DNA of 64,000 nucleotides, from the NCBI GenBank assembly GCA_002307055.1, contig DBTM01000049.1, positions 15,819-79,818 of the forward strand, read 5' to 3'. The notes below the pieces were generated by a model that had not been told where the DNA came from, made no database searches, and saw only the letters and a list, made by a program, of their open reading frames with translations. This document shows, piece after piece, positions 44,109-54,071 of this stretch. Each line of letters starts with the position of its first letter. The first letter of the stretch is position 1. This DNA is from Clostridiales bacterium UBA1316 (GTDB lineage Bacteria > Bacillota > Clostridia > Oscillospirales > Oscillospiraceae). The position numbers and the translations under genes were made by a program.

Positions 44109-45839
44109 ATGAAAATCACCAAAAAAATCGCACTTTTCATCTTTATATTGCTCAATTGCCTGCTGTTGGTAGGTCCGCCAACAATGGCGTCCGGAGCCGA
44201 CAACTTTAAGGTATATGTTACATGTAACGGTAAAAATGTCCTTGCCGCGAACTACAGTGTGCCGGATCTCCAAGCTATGAAGCAGGCGCTGATAGATTAT
44301 TCGTCAATCGATGCTTCCGGCGCGCCGTCAGTATGCGAGGCACGAGGCGTCATGATAGACGACTTACTCGCAAGCCTCGGAATCAGGAAAGATACCGTCA
44401 GCAGCCTTGCGTTTGCATCCTCTGACGGCTGGCGAAAGAATTTTACCTCCGAAATCCTGACGGCAGAAAGGTATTATTACCCGCAGATTGTCAGCGGCTA
44501 CGATAAAGCATCCCAGAATTCGCCGGAGTTCAGTGCGGGCGCAGCGGATGAAAAACAGTCCGTATTGCCGATGCTGGCACTTGAGAGCTATGAGGGGCGT
44601 TATGAAGGCAAGCCGGATATCGGCAGCCTGTCATCAAAAGACGGCCTTCGTTTTTGCTTCGGTCAGAAGGAAATTACCGATTGTGTTTCATCTGATTACG
44701 GAAAATTCATAAATTCTCTGACGATTGTTATGCCGGATAATTCGGAATACGTGCCCCCGAGCACACCGGCCGGGACCGGCACTGAAGAGCCGGCAGTGAC
44801 AGGTGTGCCGGAGGATGACGCCGATAACGGACTCGCTTCCGACACACTGACAATCACCGTCGGTTATATGGGCGGACCATACTACACAAAAAAGGTATTT
44901 ACACTTAACGATCTTAAGGCAATGAATCAGGTGAGGCAGGAGTACACGTTTATTGACAACATGCCGGCTGTCGTCCTGGACAGTGTTGTGGGTGTCAGGC
45001 TGACCGATATTCTTGCGGCTGCGGGCATCGATGTCAATTCCGTAGAGACCTTTCACTTCTACTGCGCGGATGTGACAAGCACCTGGTATACAAGCATCAC
45101 AAAGGATTACCTGATTGATACGCGGCGGTATTATTATCCCTATCTGCCTGAACGCTGGGATTATGATAACGCACAAGCGCAGGCATACGCGACGGAAGGT
45201 GCGGTGGCTGTGGATACGCTCATCGCCTATGAGGATAACTGGAAGCGCTTTGCAACAGCGGCAGATTACGAGCATCTGACGTCCTCCACCCGGTTTAGGC
45301 TGATTTTCGGCCAGACTGATACGGTGACCCATACGGCATCGCGAAGCGCCAAATGGATTCACACCATTGAGGTCATGCTGGGCGGTTCCCCGCCTCCGGC
45401 TGCGTCAGCAGATAAATCCGCATTAACGAATGAAGTCGGCAGCCAATACCAGACAGATACCGGTGGCAGCAAAGGACAGGGCTTCGCGCAGGTCAGCAGT
45501 TCAGCGCAGGATAAACCCAGCCAAGTTGAGATCAAAAAAAGCGCAGAGGCAGGCACTGTACAGATTTCAGAAGCTCCGGCAGGTCAAGGTACAACAGACA
45601 GTATTATCAAAAACGCCTCAACACCGGACAGTAATACGGGAAGCATTCAGAATTGGAGGATGTACGACATGTCTGAAACGGCTGTTGAGCTTCCGAAAAT
45701 CATACTTGATAACCCGCTCACAAACGTTACGGCAATTTCAGCCGGTTTCATTTTTATCATAGGCGGGCTGCTCCGCGGATTGAAATACTATAGAGATATC
45801 GGAGGAAAACGCAATGCTCACCGCAGTAAACCTAAATGA
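44109..45839 (+). CDS. Membrane-anchored surface protein with two SuoX-like domains
   Basis: I take the ATG at 44109; the in-frame ATG at 44085 adds only a basic 8-residue piece. A signal peptide (MKITKKIALFIFILL) is followed by two similar domains (about residues 35-215 and 250-430). Each has the order sulfite-oxidase/molybdopterin-binding proteins show: DLQAMKQ / DLKAMNQ, a GVMIDDLLASLGI / GVRLTDILAAAGI helix, a F-x-S/C-x-D-x-W strand and an RYYYP motif. A Cys (VCEARG) is present in the first. A Ser/Ala-rich linker and one C-terminal membrane helix (about 545-563) anchor it. It overlaps the ExbB-like gene by 26 nt. Cofactor binding is not proven. Confidence 0.6.
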   Translation: MKITKKIALFIFILLNCLLLVGPPTMASGADNFKVYVTCNGKNVLAANYSVPDLQAMKQALIDYSSIDASGAPSVCEARGVMIDDLLASLGIRKDTVSSLAFASSDGWRKNFTSEILTAERYYYPQIVSGYDKASQNSPEFSAGAADEKQSVLPMLALESYEGRYEGKPDIGSLSSKDGLRFCFGQKEITDCVSSDYGKFINSLTIVMPDNSEYVPPSTPAGTGTEEPAVTGVPEDDADNGLASDTLTITVGYMGGPYYTKKVFTLNDLKAMNQVRQEYTFIDNMPAVVLDSVVGVRLTDILAAAGIDVNSVETFHFYCADVTSTWYTSITKDYLIDTRRYYYPYLPERWDYDNAQAQAYATEGAVAVDTLIAYEDNWKRFATAADYEHLTSSTRFRLIFGQTDTVTHTASRSAKWIHTIEVMLGGSPPPAASADKSALTNEVGSQYQTDTGGSKGQGFAQVSSSAQDKPSQVEIKKSAEAGTVQISEAPAGQGTTDSIIKNASTPDSNTGSIQNWRMYDMSETAVELPKIILDNPLTNVTAISAGFIFIIGGLLRGLKYYRDIGGKRNAHRSKPK

Positions 45840-46455
45840 TACCCTTCGCGCAGTAGCTACCGGTCTCCGGGTGCCTGTTGCCATCGTCCTTTTGCTGCTC
45901 ATAACGACGGCAATTCTCATGGCGGGGTCGCTGGTCGTTGAATGCTTTACGGAGCATCGGCGGATGAAGGTCAAAATGCCGGTTCTCGTTGATAAGATAA
46001 AAAATAAAGCGCTTGATTTGGAAGAGACCATATCCGGCAGCGGTCTTTTAACCCGACAGAGAAATGTACTGCATGAGCTGACCCGGCACAAGGAACTGAC
46101 ACCCGACATGCGGGAGGCTCTAGCCTCCAGATTGATTTATGAAGAACAGTCTCATTACGATTTTATTACGCGTATTACGGACTTTGTAGCAAAGCTGGGG
46201 CCGATGTTAGGGCTCCTTGGGACGCTGATTCCACTCGGTCCGGGACTGATTGCCTTGGGACAAGGCGACACATACAGCTTGTCAAACTCGATGCTGATCG
46301 CTTTCGACTCGACAATTGCCGGACTCGCTTCGGCGGCTGTATGCTTTGTCATCTCCGGTATCCGAAAAAGCTGGTACGAAAATTATATGACAGCGCTTGA
46401 AGCGGCGATGGAATGCATTCTGGAGGTAGAGAAGCAATATGAAACGCAGTCTTAG
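45814..46455 (+). CDS. MotA/TolQ/ExbB-type proton channel protein
   Basis: A 213-residue membrane protein with three predicted helices (about 18-40, 125-150, 160-183) and the ExbB/TolQ core: VAKLGPMLGLLGTLIPLGPGL, then ALGQGDTYSLSNSMLIAFDSTIAGLASAAVCF. ExbB-type proteins use the proton gradient to power partners such as TonB. GGAGG precedes the ATG, and the gene overlaps both neighbours. Its partner is the DUF2149 protein encoded next. Such a pair in a cell with S-layer proteins suggests an energised surface function. Confidence 0.88.
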   Translation: MLTAVNLNDTLRAVATGLRVPVAIVLLLLITTAILMAGSLVVECFTEHRRMKVKMPVLVDKIKNKALDLEETISGSGLLTRQRNVLHELTRHKELTPDMREALASRLIYEEQSHYDFITRITDFVAKLGPMLGLLGTLIPLGPGLIALGQGDTYSLSNSMLIAFDSTIAGLASAAVCFVISGIRKSWYENYMTALEAAMECILEVEKQYETQS

Positions 46456-46768
46456 AGCCGGCAGGCTCCGACGCAGCCGATACCACGACGACATCAACCC
46501 AATGGACGGCTTGGCTAATCTCGCCGATGTGATGCTGGTGCTTGCCTGTGGGCTGATGCTCTCCCTCATTGTCGCGTGGAATGTGGACATTGGACGCAGC
46601 GAGAAGCTGGTGGGTGTTGACCAAGGCAGCGCATTAACCGAGTTTAATACACAGCAAAGTGAGAACGCAAACAGCACCGCAGATCAAAAAAGCTATGAAG
46701 AATACGGCGTCGTCTACCGCGACCCGGTAACAGGAAAGCTTTTTATGGCTGTTGATACTGGAAAGTAA
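46439..46768 (+). CDS. DUF2149 protein, ExbD/TolR-like partner
   Basis: A 109-residue protein with one transmembrane helix (about 27-46) preceded by HDDINPMDGLANLADVMLVLA, the DUF2149 signature. The Asp in NLADVM lies where ExbD/MotB-type proteins carry the proton-binding Asp. DUF2149 genes are known beside MotA/TolQ/ExbB genes in methanogens and some Clostridia. The extracytoplasmic tail is short. It overlaps the ExbB gene by 17 nt. The name is an accepted family label; the ion-coupling role is inferred. Confidence 0.85.
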   Translation: MKRSLRAGRLRRSRYHDDINPMDGLANLADVMLVLACGLMLSLIVAWNVDIGRSEKLVGVDQGSALTEFNTQQSENANSTADQKSYEEYGVVYRDPVTGKLFMAVDTGK

Positions 46769-46783
46769 TGAGAGGATGTTTTT

Positions 46784-48832
46784 ATGAAACGCGGCAAATC
46801 AAAAAAGTTATTTCTTACTATGCTGATTATGGCGGTGCTGGTATTGTCGTGTACAGTGCTGGTCTCGGCGGATCACGATTCCCTGGTACCTCCGGCAGGA
46901 AAACTTGATGTTTACATAACTTCCGGAGGATCGACAACTCTTCTGCACAGCTACAGCTTAGATGACATGCGAAACATGGCGAATAATCTTGTGGCGCAGG
47001 GTGCAATTCAAAACACTGTATCGTATTCATCTATTGATGCCATGCCGGCCAGAGTTCTGACTGTCGCGCATGGTGTCGATATCCTTGATTTATTAGCGGA
47101 TTTGCAGAATTATGTCACCGATCCGGCGATATCGATAGACGCTGCCAATCTCATCAAGTTCACAGCGACTGATGGATACCGCAGAAGCTACACATATACC
47201 AATCTGATAGATACCGACCGTTATTATTATCCGGCGATGTTTTCAGCAAGCTCGTGGAACAGCTTAACCGGGACTGTTAGTCCCGGTGATGTCCAGGCGG
47301 GTGCGACGCTTGTCCAGCCAATGCTGGCTGTCACATCGTATCAATACCGGACAGATATGGAAACCCAGCCGTCACAGTTAACGGAAGCCGATATATTCCG
47401 GTTCTGCATCGGAATGACGCCGGGTGATTTGATCTCGGGCAATTCCACAACATCAAGCTATATTAAGGGTGTATACCGGATTGATATCTTCATGGACGCG
47501 AATGTACCGCTGGATATCGGTGTCTCCGGTTTAACAATAGATAAGGACGACGCGGAAATTGAAGTGGGTTCAACCGTGACGCTGACTGCGAAGGTTGTAC
47601 CCGACGACGCGACAAATAAAAATGTGGTATGGACGTCAAGTGACCAGTCAGTCGCGACAGTAGACGGCGGAGTTGTAACCGGTGTCGGTGCCGGCTCGGC
47701 AGTAATTACCGCAACTTCTATCGACGGCGGTAAAAATGTGACGTGCGATGTAACGGTTAAAACATCAAATGTCGCTGTTACTGGAATTACAATAAATGAT
47801 GCGATTAGTCTGTCGGTGGGAAAAAGCCGGACACTTACGGCGGTCGTCGCGCCTTATAATGCGACAAACAGCGCTGTAACCTGGAGCAGTGATAATACGA
47901 TAGTTGCGACGGTGAGCGACGGGAAAGTGCTGGGCGTTTCCCCAGGGACGGCAAATATAACCGTCACAACAGTCGACGGTGGGTTTACCGACTCATGTAA
48001 AATCACGGTTTTAGCCGATGCGGTCCGCGTAACAGGCGTGACGATGAACAGAAGCAGCCTCTCGCTCGCCAAAGGAGAATCGGATTTGCTTATTGCGACG
48101 GTCACGCCGAGCAATGCCTCTGACAATACGGTGCTCTGGAGCAGTGACACGCCGGGTGTCGCTGCAGTTGATACGAGCGGCGTTGTCACAGCTAAGGGCG
48201 CTGGCACGGCAGTCATCAGTGCCGTGACAGACGACGGCAATTTTACCGCAGAATGCACTGTGACGGTGACAAAGGAGCGCGAAGCTGTCAGCTTCAGCGA
48301 CATCAGCGGCAACTGGGCGGAGGATAGCATTAAAAAGCTTGCAGCGCTGGGCGTTGTCACAGGCGGCGGTGACGGTACCTTCCGTCCTGAAGCGACGATT
48401 ACGCGGGCAGAATTTGTTACCATGCTGATCCGTGCGATGATGAAGACGGATAGTGTGGTTATAGAGCCTGGTAATACTTTTGATGATATATCAAGCCATT
48501 GGGCGAGCGGATACATCTCCACCGCTGTTTCTCTGGGTATAGTCAGCGGTTGTACGAATAACACATTCAAGCCTGACGACAATATTACAAGAGAGCAGAT
48601 CGCACTGATTATCGTCAACGCATATAAGCTGAAGGTTGATACTACACAGATCAGCACATATCCGGACGATGCGTCGATATCAGCATGGGCGAAAAGTGCG
48701 GTGGAAGCCGCTTTGAGCAACTGTATACTAGCAGGTTGTCCAGACGGGAACCTCAACCCGCAGAAAGCTGCGACAAGAGCCGAGGCTGTCAGCATCATCG
48801 TGCGCATTATGGAGAGGCTCGGTAAAATTTGA
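46784..48832 (+). CDS. SLH-anchored Big2 protein with SuoX-like N-domain
   Basis: A 682-residue secreted protein. After a signal peptide (MLIMAVLVLSCTVLVSA) comes a domain like those in the 44109 protein (about 35-245; SLDDMRNMANN, HGVDILDLLADL, DGYRRSY, DRYYYPAM). Three Big2 Ig-like repeats follow (about 250-500; WTSSDQSVATVDGG, WSSDNTIVATVSDG, WSSDTPGVAAVDTSG), then three SLH repeats (about 500-680; FSDISGNWAEDSIKKLAALG, FDDISSHWASGYISTAVSLG, and a third). The N-domain lacks the Cys seen in the 44109 protein. It would be fixed to the wall and could hold the N-domain near the membrane partners. Confidence 0.78.
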   Translation: MKRGKSKKLFLTMLIMAVLVLSCTVLVSADHDSLVPPAGKLDVYITSGGSTTLLHSYSLDDMRNMANNLVAQGAIQNTVSYSSIDAMPARVLTVAHGVDILDLLADLQNYVTDPAISIDAANLIKFTATDGYRRSYTYTNLIDTDRYYYPAMFSASSWNSLTGTVSPGDVQAGATLVQPMLAVTSYQYRTDMETQPSQLTEADIFRFCIGMTPGDLISGNSTTSSYIKGVYRIDIFMDANVPLDIGVSGLTIDKDDAEIEVGSTVTLTAKVVPDDATNKNVVWTSSDQSVATVDGGVVTGVGAGSAVITATSIDGGKNVTCDVTVKTSNVAVTGITINDAISLSVGKSRTLTAVVAPYNATNSAVTWSSDNTIVATVSDGKVLGVSPGTANITVTTVDGGFTDSCKITVLADAVRVTGVTMNRSSLSLAKGESDLLIATVTPSNASDNTVLWSSDTPGVAAVDTSGVVTAKGAGTAVISAVTDDGNFTAECTVTVTKEREAVSFSDISGNWAEDSIKKLAALGVVTGGGDGTFRPEATITRAEFVTMLIRAMMKTDSVVIEPGNTFDDISSHWASGYISTAVSLGIVSGCTNNTFKPDDNITREQIALIIVNAYKLKVDTTQISTYPDDASISAWAKSAVEAALSNCILAGCPDGNLNPQKAATRAEAVSIIVRIMERLGKI

Positions 48833-48850
48833 AAGATAAATGTTTCAAAC
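48828..48850 (+). repeat. 23-nt inverted repeat shared with 30983-31005
   Basis: TTTGAAAGATAAATGTTTCAAAC contains 7-bp arms and differs at two positions from TTTGAAAG...TTTCAAAC at 30983-31005. The stop codon of the previous gene lies inside it. Only the ends are written out here. Confidence 0.7.
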
Positions 48851-48902
48851 TGGGTATTGTCATATCTATGAAAATTGTTGGAAGCTGGAAGAGGGGACGC
48901 GT

Positions 48903-50366
48903 GTGACAGGAATCAAAGCGGCGGGTTTATGGAAACGGAGCCGCATATTCAGTGCTGTCTTAGTCGTTATTGCATTAACAGCCGGTTTTCTTATATTGGG
49001 CGCGGCGGCAGAGGGCTCAAGTACAATACCTGCACCAAAACAAATTATGCTGTCATGGACAGGTGATCCGACATCGACACAGACGTTAACATGGAACGAC
49101 AATCCCGATTTGACAGAGGTCGTCGAGTATATTGACAAGACAGACTATACTACAGCATTTTCCGGTGCGCTGCAGGCTGCGGCGATGTCGCTGCAGGTCA
49201 GTACGACGACGACTGGCTATTGGCGTTATGAAGCCACAGTATCCGGCCTCAGCCCAAGCACCGTCTATTACTACAGAATTGGCAACAGCGCGGGCTGGAG
49301 CACGGCGGGGACGTTCACCACAGCGCCGCCGAAATCGACGGAAAATTTCCTTTTCAGCTACTTCGGCGACATTCAGACGACGAATGAGACGGAGATGCAG
49401 GCATGGGGGACGCTGCTTCAGAACGCTTATTCGGCGTACGGACAGATGGCTTTCGGATTACAGGGCGGAGATATTGTTGAGAGCGGCCTCGACCTCGACG
49501 GCTGGCAGGCTTTCCTGAATCAAGCGACGACGGTATTTTCAAAAATACCGTTTATGTCCTGCAACGGCAATCATGAGAGCAACTTTGCCGGTGTCGGCAA
49601 GCCTGTGAGTTATCTGCAAATGTTTGCCCTCCCGACAAACGGACCGGATGGATTTAAAGAAGAATTTTATTCGTTTAACTACGGCAACTGCCATTACACA
49701 GTGCTCAACGCCAATGTTTTCTCCGGAGAGGAGAACCTGACAGACAGCGACTTTACGGCGCTTGCCGATTGGATTAGAAATGATCTCCAATCCAGCAGAG
49801 CGACATGGAATATCGTCATGCTGCACCAACCCGCGCTGCCTCTGGCTGCGGATTCGGTCTGCAGCGCGGTGAAAGCGAATTGGGTGCCGATATTTGAAAG
49901 CACAGGCGTCGATTTGGTAATAGAGGGCCATCAGCATGTCTATTCCCGCTCATATCCCATGTACGGCGGAAAGATTGATTATACAAACGGCATTACCTAT
50001 CTGATGGGCGTATCCGGCAGCAAATTCTACAGCACCGCTGACGAGACATATGCTGCAAAAACGATTTATAACACGTCGAATTATGAGATATTTGAGGTTG
50101 ACGGCAGCCACATGTATGTGTCGTCATACGATAAAAATGGCAATCTGCTGGATTATAACACGCTAACGGCTAAAGCAAAATCATATTCTGCTGTTACCGG
50201 TGACGTGAATAACGACGGCATCGTGAATATGGATGATGTGAATGCCGTAGAACAAGCCATCAAGAACAGCGCCGATTATAGCCAGGTGATGGATATAAAC
50301 AGCGATGGTACCGTGGACATCAGAGATGCGCAGAAAATCCTGATCACATATCTTGCTCTGTGTTAG
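48903..50366 (+). CDS. Secreted purple-acid-type phosphoesterase with dockerin (GTG start)
   Basis: I choose the GTG at 48903, 6 nt after GAGGGG; an ATG at 48840 has no ribosome binding site and would precede the signal peptide by 21 residues. The 487-residue protein has a signal peptide, a Fn3-like N-domain of purple acid phosphatases (about 30-130; YYYRIGNS), a metallophosphoesterase domain (about 135-410; FGDIQ, GGDI, GNHES, MLHQP, GHQHVYSR) and a C-terminal dockerin (GDVNNDGIVNMDDVNAV, DINSDGTVDIRDAQ). The dockerin would bind a cohesin, perhaps those in the next genes. Confidence 0.85.
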   Translation: MTGIKAAGLWKRSRIFSAVLVVIALTAGFLILGAAAEGSSTIPAPKQIMLSWTGDPTSTQTLTWNDNPDLTEVVEYIDKTDYTTAFSGALQAAAMSLQVSTTTTGYWRYEATVSGLSPSTVYYYRIGNSAGWSTAGTFTTAPPKSTENFLFSYFGDIQTTNETEMQAWGTLLQNAYSAYGQMAFGLQGGDIVESGLDLDGWQAFLNQATTVFSKIPFMSCNGNHESNFAGVGKPVSYLQMFALPTNGPDGFKEEFYSFNYGNCHYTVLNANVFSGEENLTDSDFTALADWIRNDLQSSRATWNIVMLHQPALPLAADSVCSAVKANWVPIFESTGVDLVIEGHQHVYSRSYPMYGGKIDYTNGITYLMGVSGSKFYSTADETYAAKTIYNTSNYEIFEVDGSHMYVSSYDKNGNLLDYNTLTAKAKSYSAVTGDVNNDGIVNMDDVNAVEQAIKNSADYSQVMDINSDGTVDIRDAQKILITYLALC

Positions 50367-50379
50367 GAGGCGAAATGGG

Positions 50380-53300
50380 ATGAGACAAAATAAAAGAAAG
50401 CTTTGGTTCCTGCTTCTGACGACAGTATTGATTATTTGCGCAACGCTTACCTTGACTATTGTGAAGGCACAGGCGAAAACCATAAATTCTGCTCCCGCAA
50501 GCAACATTTTCTTTTACGTGACAAACAGCGACGGCAAGGATGTCCTGATGAAAGTGATGACGCTTCAGGAGCTGACCGCGCTCCAGCACGGACAGCTTTC
50601 GGGCGTCACAACGGGTACAGACACCGGGACGAATTATTACTTTTCCTATACGGACAATTATCCGACAACCGGATACTGTGAAGCCAAAGGGATTACACTG
50701 CCGGAGCTTGCCGCATATGTAAAAAACACCTCTCCGGTCGCGGGCGCGTCATCTATAGCTTACAGCGGGAATGATCTGATGCAGTTTATGGCAACCGACA
50801 GTTATGGCAGCTACGTGAAGTCCTGGAGCTACAGTGTACTGTACGGCACACCGCGCTATTATTTTTCAGGGATGCTCAGCACGACAACCGGATGGAATAC
50901 GGGCTGGGAGGTTGGCGGCGATGATCTGGCGAAATCCGGTATGGATCTGGATACATATAATACAACATATAAAGCCGCCGACGTTTATTACAACGCCAAA
51001 CGCGCCGCATTCAACACCGGTGCCCTGTCAACGCCGATTCTGGCGACAACCTCCTACGCGGGAAGGACAACCTTCTCTGACGGGAGCAGCAGCGAGGTCG
51101 GGCTGGCCGAAGAGATTGCCGCCCATAACGGTGTGGTGACCGGGAGCCTCGCGAATAAAATCAATCAGGATTATGCACTGCGGCTCTGCCTCCCGCTGAC
51201 GGAAGCAGACCTGATGAGCGGCCATAGGACGGCATATGACTATTTCAAATGGATTTACAATATTCGGCTGGTGATGAGTACACCTCCTGCCATTACGTCA
51301 CTCGGTACGGTAGCGTCACCGACGTCCTTCGTTAGCATCAGCGCCGACGGCAATACAATGACGATTACAATGGCCTGCACCACACCAGGAGCGACAATTT
51401 ATTATGCTGTACAGGATTCCAATTCCGATGATGATTCTGCCGGAGCGCCGCAAAAGCAATATACCGGGCCGGTAACTGTTGACATTACAGGCCGAAATCT
51501 GGCGTCAAATCCCGTCACATATTACATGACGGCTGTTGAGGCGGGTTATGCCGATAATGGAATCAAGACAGTCAATTATTATGCGACGGCTCCGGCATTC
51601 CAAACAGTATATTCGTGTAATGTCGGGAGCAGCCTAATCTTTACGGCAGCCTCAGCAGTAACTTCAACCGATTGGACGGCCTGGACCTCGGCGCTGACCA
51701 GCGTTGGCATCATGGCTCCCGGAGACAGCACATATACGGCAATCCCTTCAACCGGCTATACAATTAATAATACGGCTAAAACGATTACCCTGAATTCGAG
51801 CCTGTTTACAAAAAACGGCAGCTATGGCTTTGCCTTATATGCCGCGGCTTACTCGAATAAAACGATGAATGTCACTTTCTCCGGTGCTGCGCCCGTTATA
51901 AACACGGCATCCTATTATATCTGCGGCCAGGCAATTGCACTGACCTTCAGTGACACGGCTTATCAGAGCGCGGTTACCGTAAAAGTCACCCCTCCGGGCT
52001 CAACAACGGCGACAACAATATCGCCGACGTATCTGGACCGTACTGTCGCCGGGAAACTGACAATCAAAGCAAGCTATTTCAGCCTGGCTACAAGCAAAAT
52101 AACCGGCCCCGGAACATACACACTGTCCATCACAAATACGAACTTTATACCAAACACGCAGACCGTCACAATCAAGGTCATTAACGAAGCGGATATACCG
52201 GCATACGCGTATACATTGACATATTCAAACGCCTCAAGCATTGCCATCGGAAATACTCTGCATATGACACTGACACTGACCGGCAAAACGGCGTTTGAGC
52301 TTTATGGCGGTGAATACCGTTTTACATTTGACGGAACGGCACTGTCACTTAACACAAGCAGCATTTCAGGAAGCTGGGACTACGGTGTCAAATCAGACAG
52401 TGCGACAGGTTTAACGACGCTGACCTTTATAAAGCTCGAAACGGCGAATACAGGGATTGCTATGAACGCCTCGACGACATTAGCGACGTTTGATCTGTCT
52501 GTGCGCAAGGCTGGTACCTTCAGCATGACCCCTACCGTCGCCATTCTGACGGACGCTTCGGCAAAACTGCTCGATAACGTCACGGCTGCTGCCGTATCTG
52601 TTACAAGCACAGATACTCTGGGCGACTTAGACGAAGACGGCAGCATCACCTCGTCAGATGTTGTTATGCTCATAAATAGTCTCATCGGTAACATTACGCT
52701 GAGCGATAAACAGCTGGTGGCTGCCGATGTCGACGAAGACGGCAGCATCACCTCGTCGGACGCCGTCCGTCTGGTGAATTACCTGGTCGGCAACATCACA
52801 GCTTTCAGCACAGAATCCACTGCGGAGCTGGCTTTATCAAGCAGTTCGAATTCAGCCGCCCTGAAAAAGGCTCTGAATGACACCCCTTTAACTGTCATAA
52901 ATAATCTTCTTTTCACGCCTGTCCCGCACTTTTTAAAGCTTGCTGACACGAGCACATCAGCGGAAGCTGTTATCAGCGCGGCAGCCGTGACAGCGAAGCC
53001 CGGCGAAACCGTCATTGTACCGGTGACAATCAGCCAGGACTCAACGCTCGGCTTTGCCGGATTTACGATTGCGGCAGCTTATGACGCTTCAGTTCTGACG
53101 CTCAATGACATTACGAAAGGCGATGCGCTTTCAAATACACAAGGTTGGTTTTCTTCGAGTGCGGCAACGGCGCTTGTCAATTGGACAAGCGCTGAGAATG
53201 TGACCGCAAGCGGTGTGCTTTTTAATCTGAGCTTCACTGTTAAAGAAACGGCTGGGCTAGTTAATGAGCCCATCGTGCTCAGCCTTAAGAATAACAACAG

Positions 53301-54054
53301 CAATAACTTCGTGAATAACAAAGGAAATGCAGTTAAAGTGATGTTCTCCGACGGATCTATCAGTGTGCTGGGCAATGAAAGTGCTGACAGCACCGGCGGG
53401 AGCGACGTCAGCGGCGGCTCGACGGGCGGCACCGGCGGGAGCGACGTCAGCGGTGGCTCGACGAGCGGCTCCGGCAGCAGTGTGACCGGGAGCACGACTA
53501 AAAGCTTTTCTGATGTTGATCCCGATGATTGGTACGCAGGCGCCGTTGATTTCGTGGTTAAACGAGGATTGTTCAACGGTATGGGCAGCAATACCTTCAG
53601 CCCAAACAGCCCGATGACGCGCGCCATGCTTGTTACCGTACTCAGCAGGTTATCGGGAGAAAAGGACAGTACGGCTACAGCGACACCTTTCTCGGATGTC
53701 ATATCAGGCTCATGGTATGACAATGCTGTGGCTTGGGCATCGGAGAAGGGGATTGTTACAGGCTATGGCGACGGGTGCTTTGGTATAAACGACGGCATCA
53801 CGAGAGAACAGCTTGTGACAATTATATACCGATATTCAGCAGCTTACGGTTACAGTGTCAGCCATGACGCGGACATCAGCGGTTTCGGTGATTCAGAAAA
53901 AGTGTCCGGCTGGGCGGCAGAGGCTATGAAATGGGCAGTCGGGAAAGCAGTTCTTGCGGGTAATGATAAGAATCTGTTGAATCCAGGCGGTGTGGCGACA
54001 CGTGCGGAGGTTGCTGTCATACTCCAGCGCTGGGTTGAGCTGACAGAGTCATAA
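50380..54054 (+). CDS. Surface scaffold with SuoX-like, HID-like, cohesin, dockerin and SLH domains
   Basis: I choose the ATG at 50380, 9 nt after AGGAGG. The 1,224-residue protein has a signal peptide, an N-domain like that of 44109 (about 30-300; with YCEAKGITLPELAAYV), a chitobiase-type CTTPGATIYYA domain (about 315-410), two repeats that resemble the Shr-type haemoglobin-interacting domain (about 425-610; GQAIALTFSDTAYQS, YLDRTVAGKLTIKASYF), a cohesin-like domain (about 620-755), a dockerin (LDEDGSITSSDVVMLINSLIG and VDEDGSITSSDAVRLVNYLVG), a second cohesin-like domain (about 870-1,000), a Gly/Ser linker, and three SLH repeats (from about 1,045). It looks like an anchored scaffold that can bind dockerins. 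Confidence 0.75.
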   Translation: MRQNKRKLWFLLLTTVLIICATLTLTIVKAQAKTINSAPASNIFFYVTNSDGKDVLMKVMTLQELTALQHGQLSGVTTGTDTGTNYYFSYTDNYPTTGYCEAKGITLPELAAYVKNTSPVAGASSIAYSGNDLMQFMATDSYGSYVKSWSYSVLYGTPRYYFSGMLSTTTGWNTGWEVGGDDLAKSGMDLDTYNTTYKAADVYYNAKRAAFNTGALSTPILATTSYAGRTTFSDGSSSEVGLAEEIAAHNGVVTGSLANKINQDYALRLCLPLTEADLMSGHRTAYDYFKWIYNIRLVMSTPPAITSLGTVASPTSFVSISADGNTMTITMACTTPGATIYYAVQDSNSDDDSAGAPQKQYTGPVTVDITGRNLASNPVTYYMTAVEAGYADNGIKTVNYYATAPAFQTVYSCNVGSSLIFTAASAVTSTDWTAWTSALTSVGIMAPGDSTYTAIPSTGYTINNTAKTITLNSSLFTKNGSYGFALYAAAYSNKTMNVTFSGAAPVINTASYYICGQAIALTFSDTAYQSAVTVKVTPPGSTTATTISPTYLDRTVAGKLTIKASYFSLATSKITGPGTYTLSITNTNFIPNTQTVTIKVINEADIPAYAYTLTYSNASSIAIGNTLHMTLTLTGKTAFELYGGEYRFTFDGTALSLNTSSISGSWDYGVKSDSATGLTTLTFIKLETANTGIAMNASTTLATFDLSVRKAGTFSMTPTVAILTDASAKLLDNVTAAAVSVTSTDTLGDLDEDGSITSSDVVMLINSLIGNITLSDKQLVAADVDEDGSITSSDAVRLVNYLVGNITAFSTESTAELALSSSSNSAALKKALNDTPLTVINNLLFTPVPHFLKLADTSTSAEAVISAAAVTAKPGETVIVPVTISQDSTLGFAGFTIAAAYDASVLTLNDITKGDALSNTQGWFSSSAATALVNWTSAENVTASGVLFNLSFTVKETAGLVNEPIVLSLKNNNSNNFVNNKGNAVKVMFSDGSISVLGNESADSTGGSDVSGGSTGGTGGSDVSGGSTSGSGSSVTGSTTKSFSDVDPDDWYAGAVDFVVKRGLFNGMGSNTFSPNSPMTRAMLVTVLSRLSGEKDSTATATPFSDVISGSWYDNAVAWASEKGIVTGYGDGCFGINDGITREQLVTIIYRYSAAYGYSVSHDADISGFGDSEKVSGWAAEAMKWAVGKAVLAGNDKNLLNPGGVATRAEVAVILQRWVELTES

Positions 54055-54071
54055 AGCGCTTATATGGAGTA

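Noticed and set aside
47854..48807. Long antisense open frame inside the SLH/Big2 gene
   Set aside because: It lies opposite a gene with clear domains, has no ribosome binding site, and its composition follows from the repeats on the + strand.
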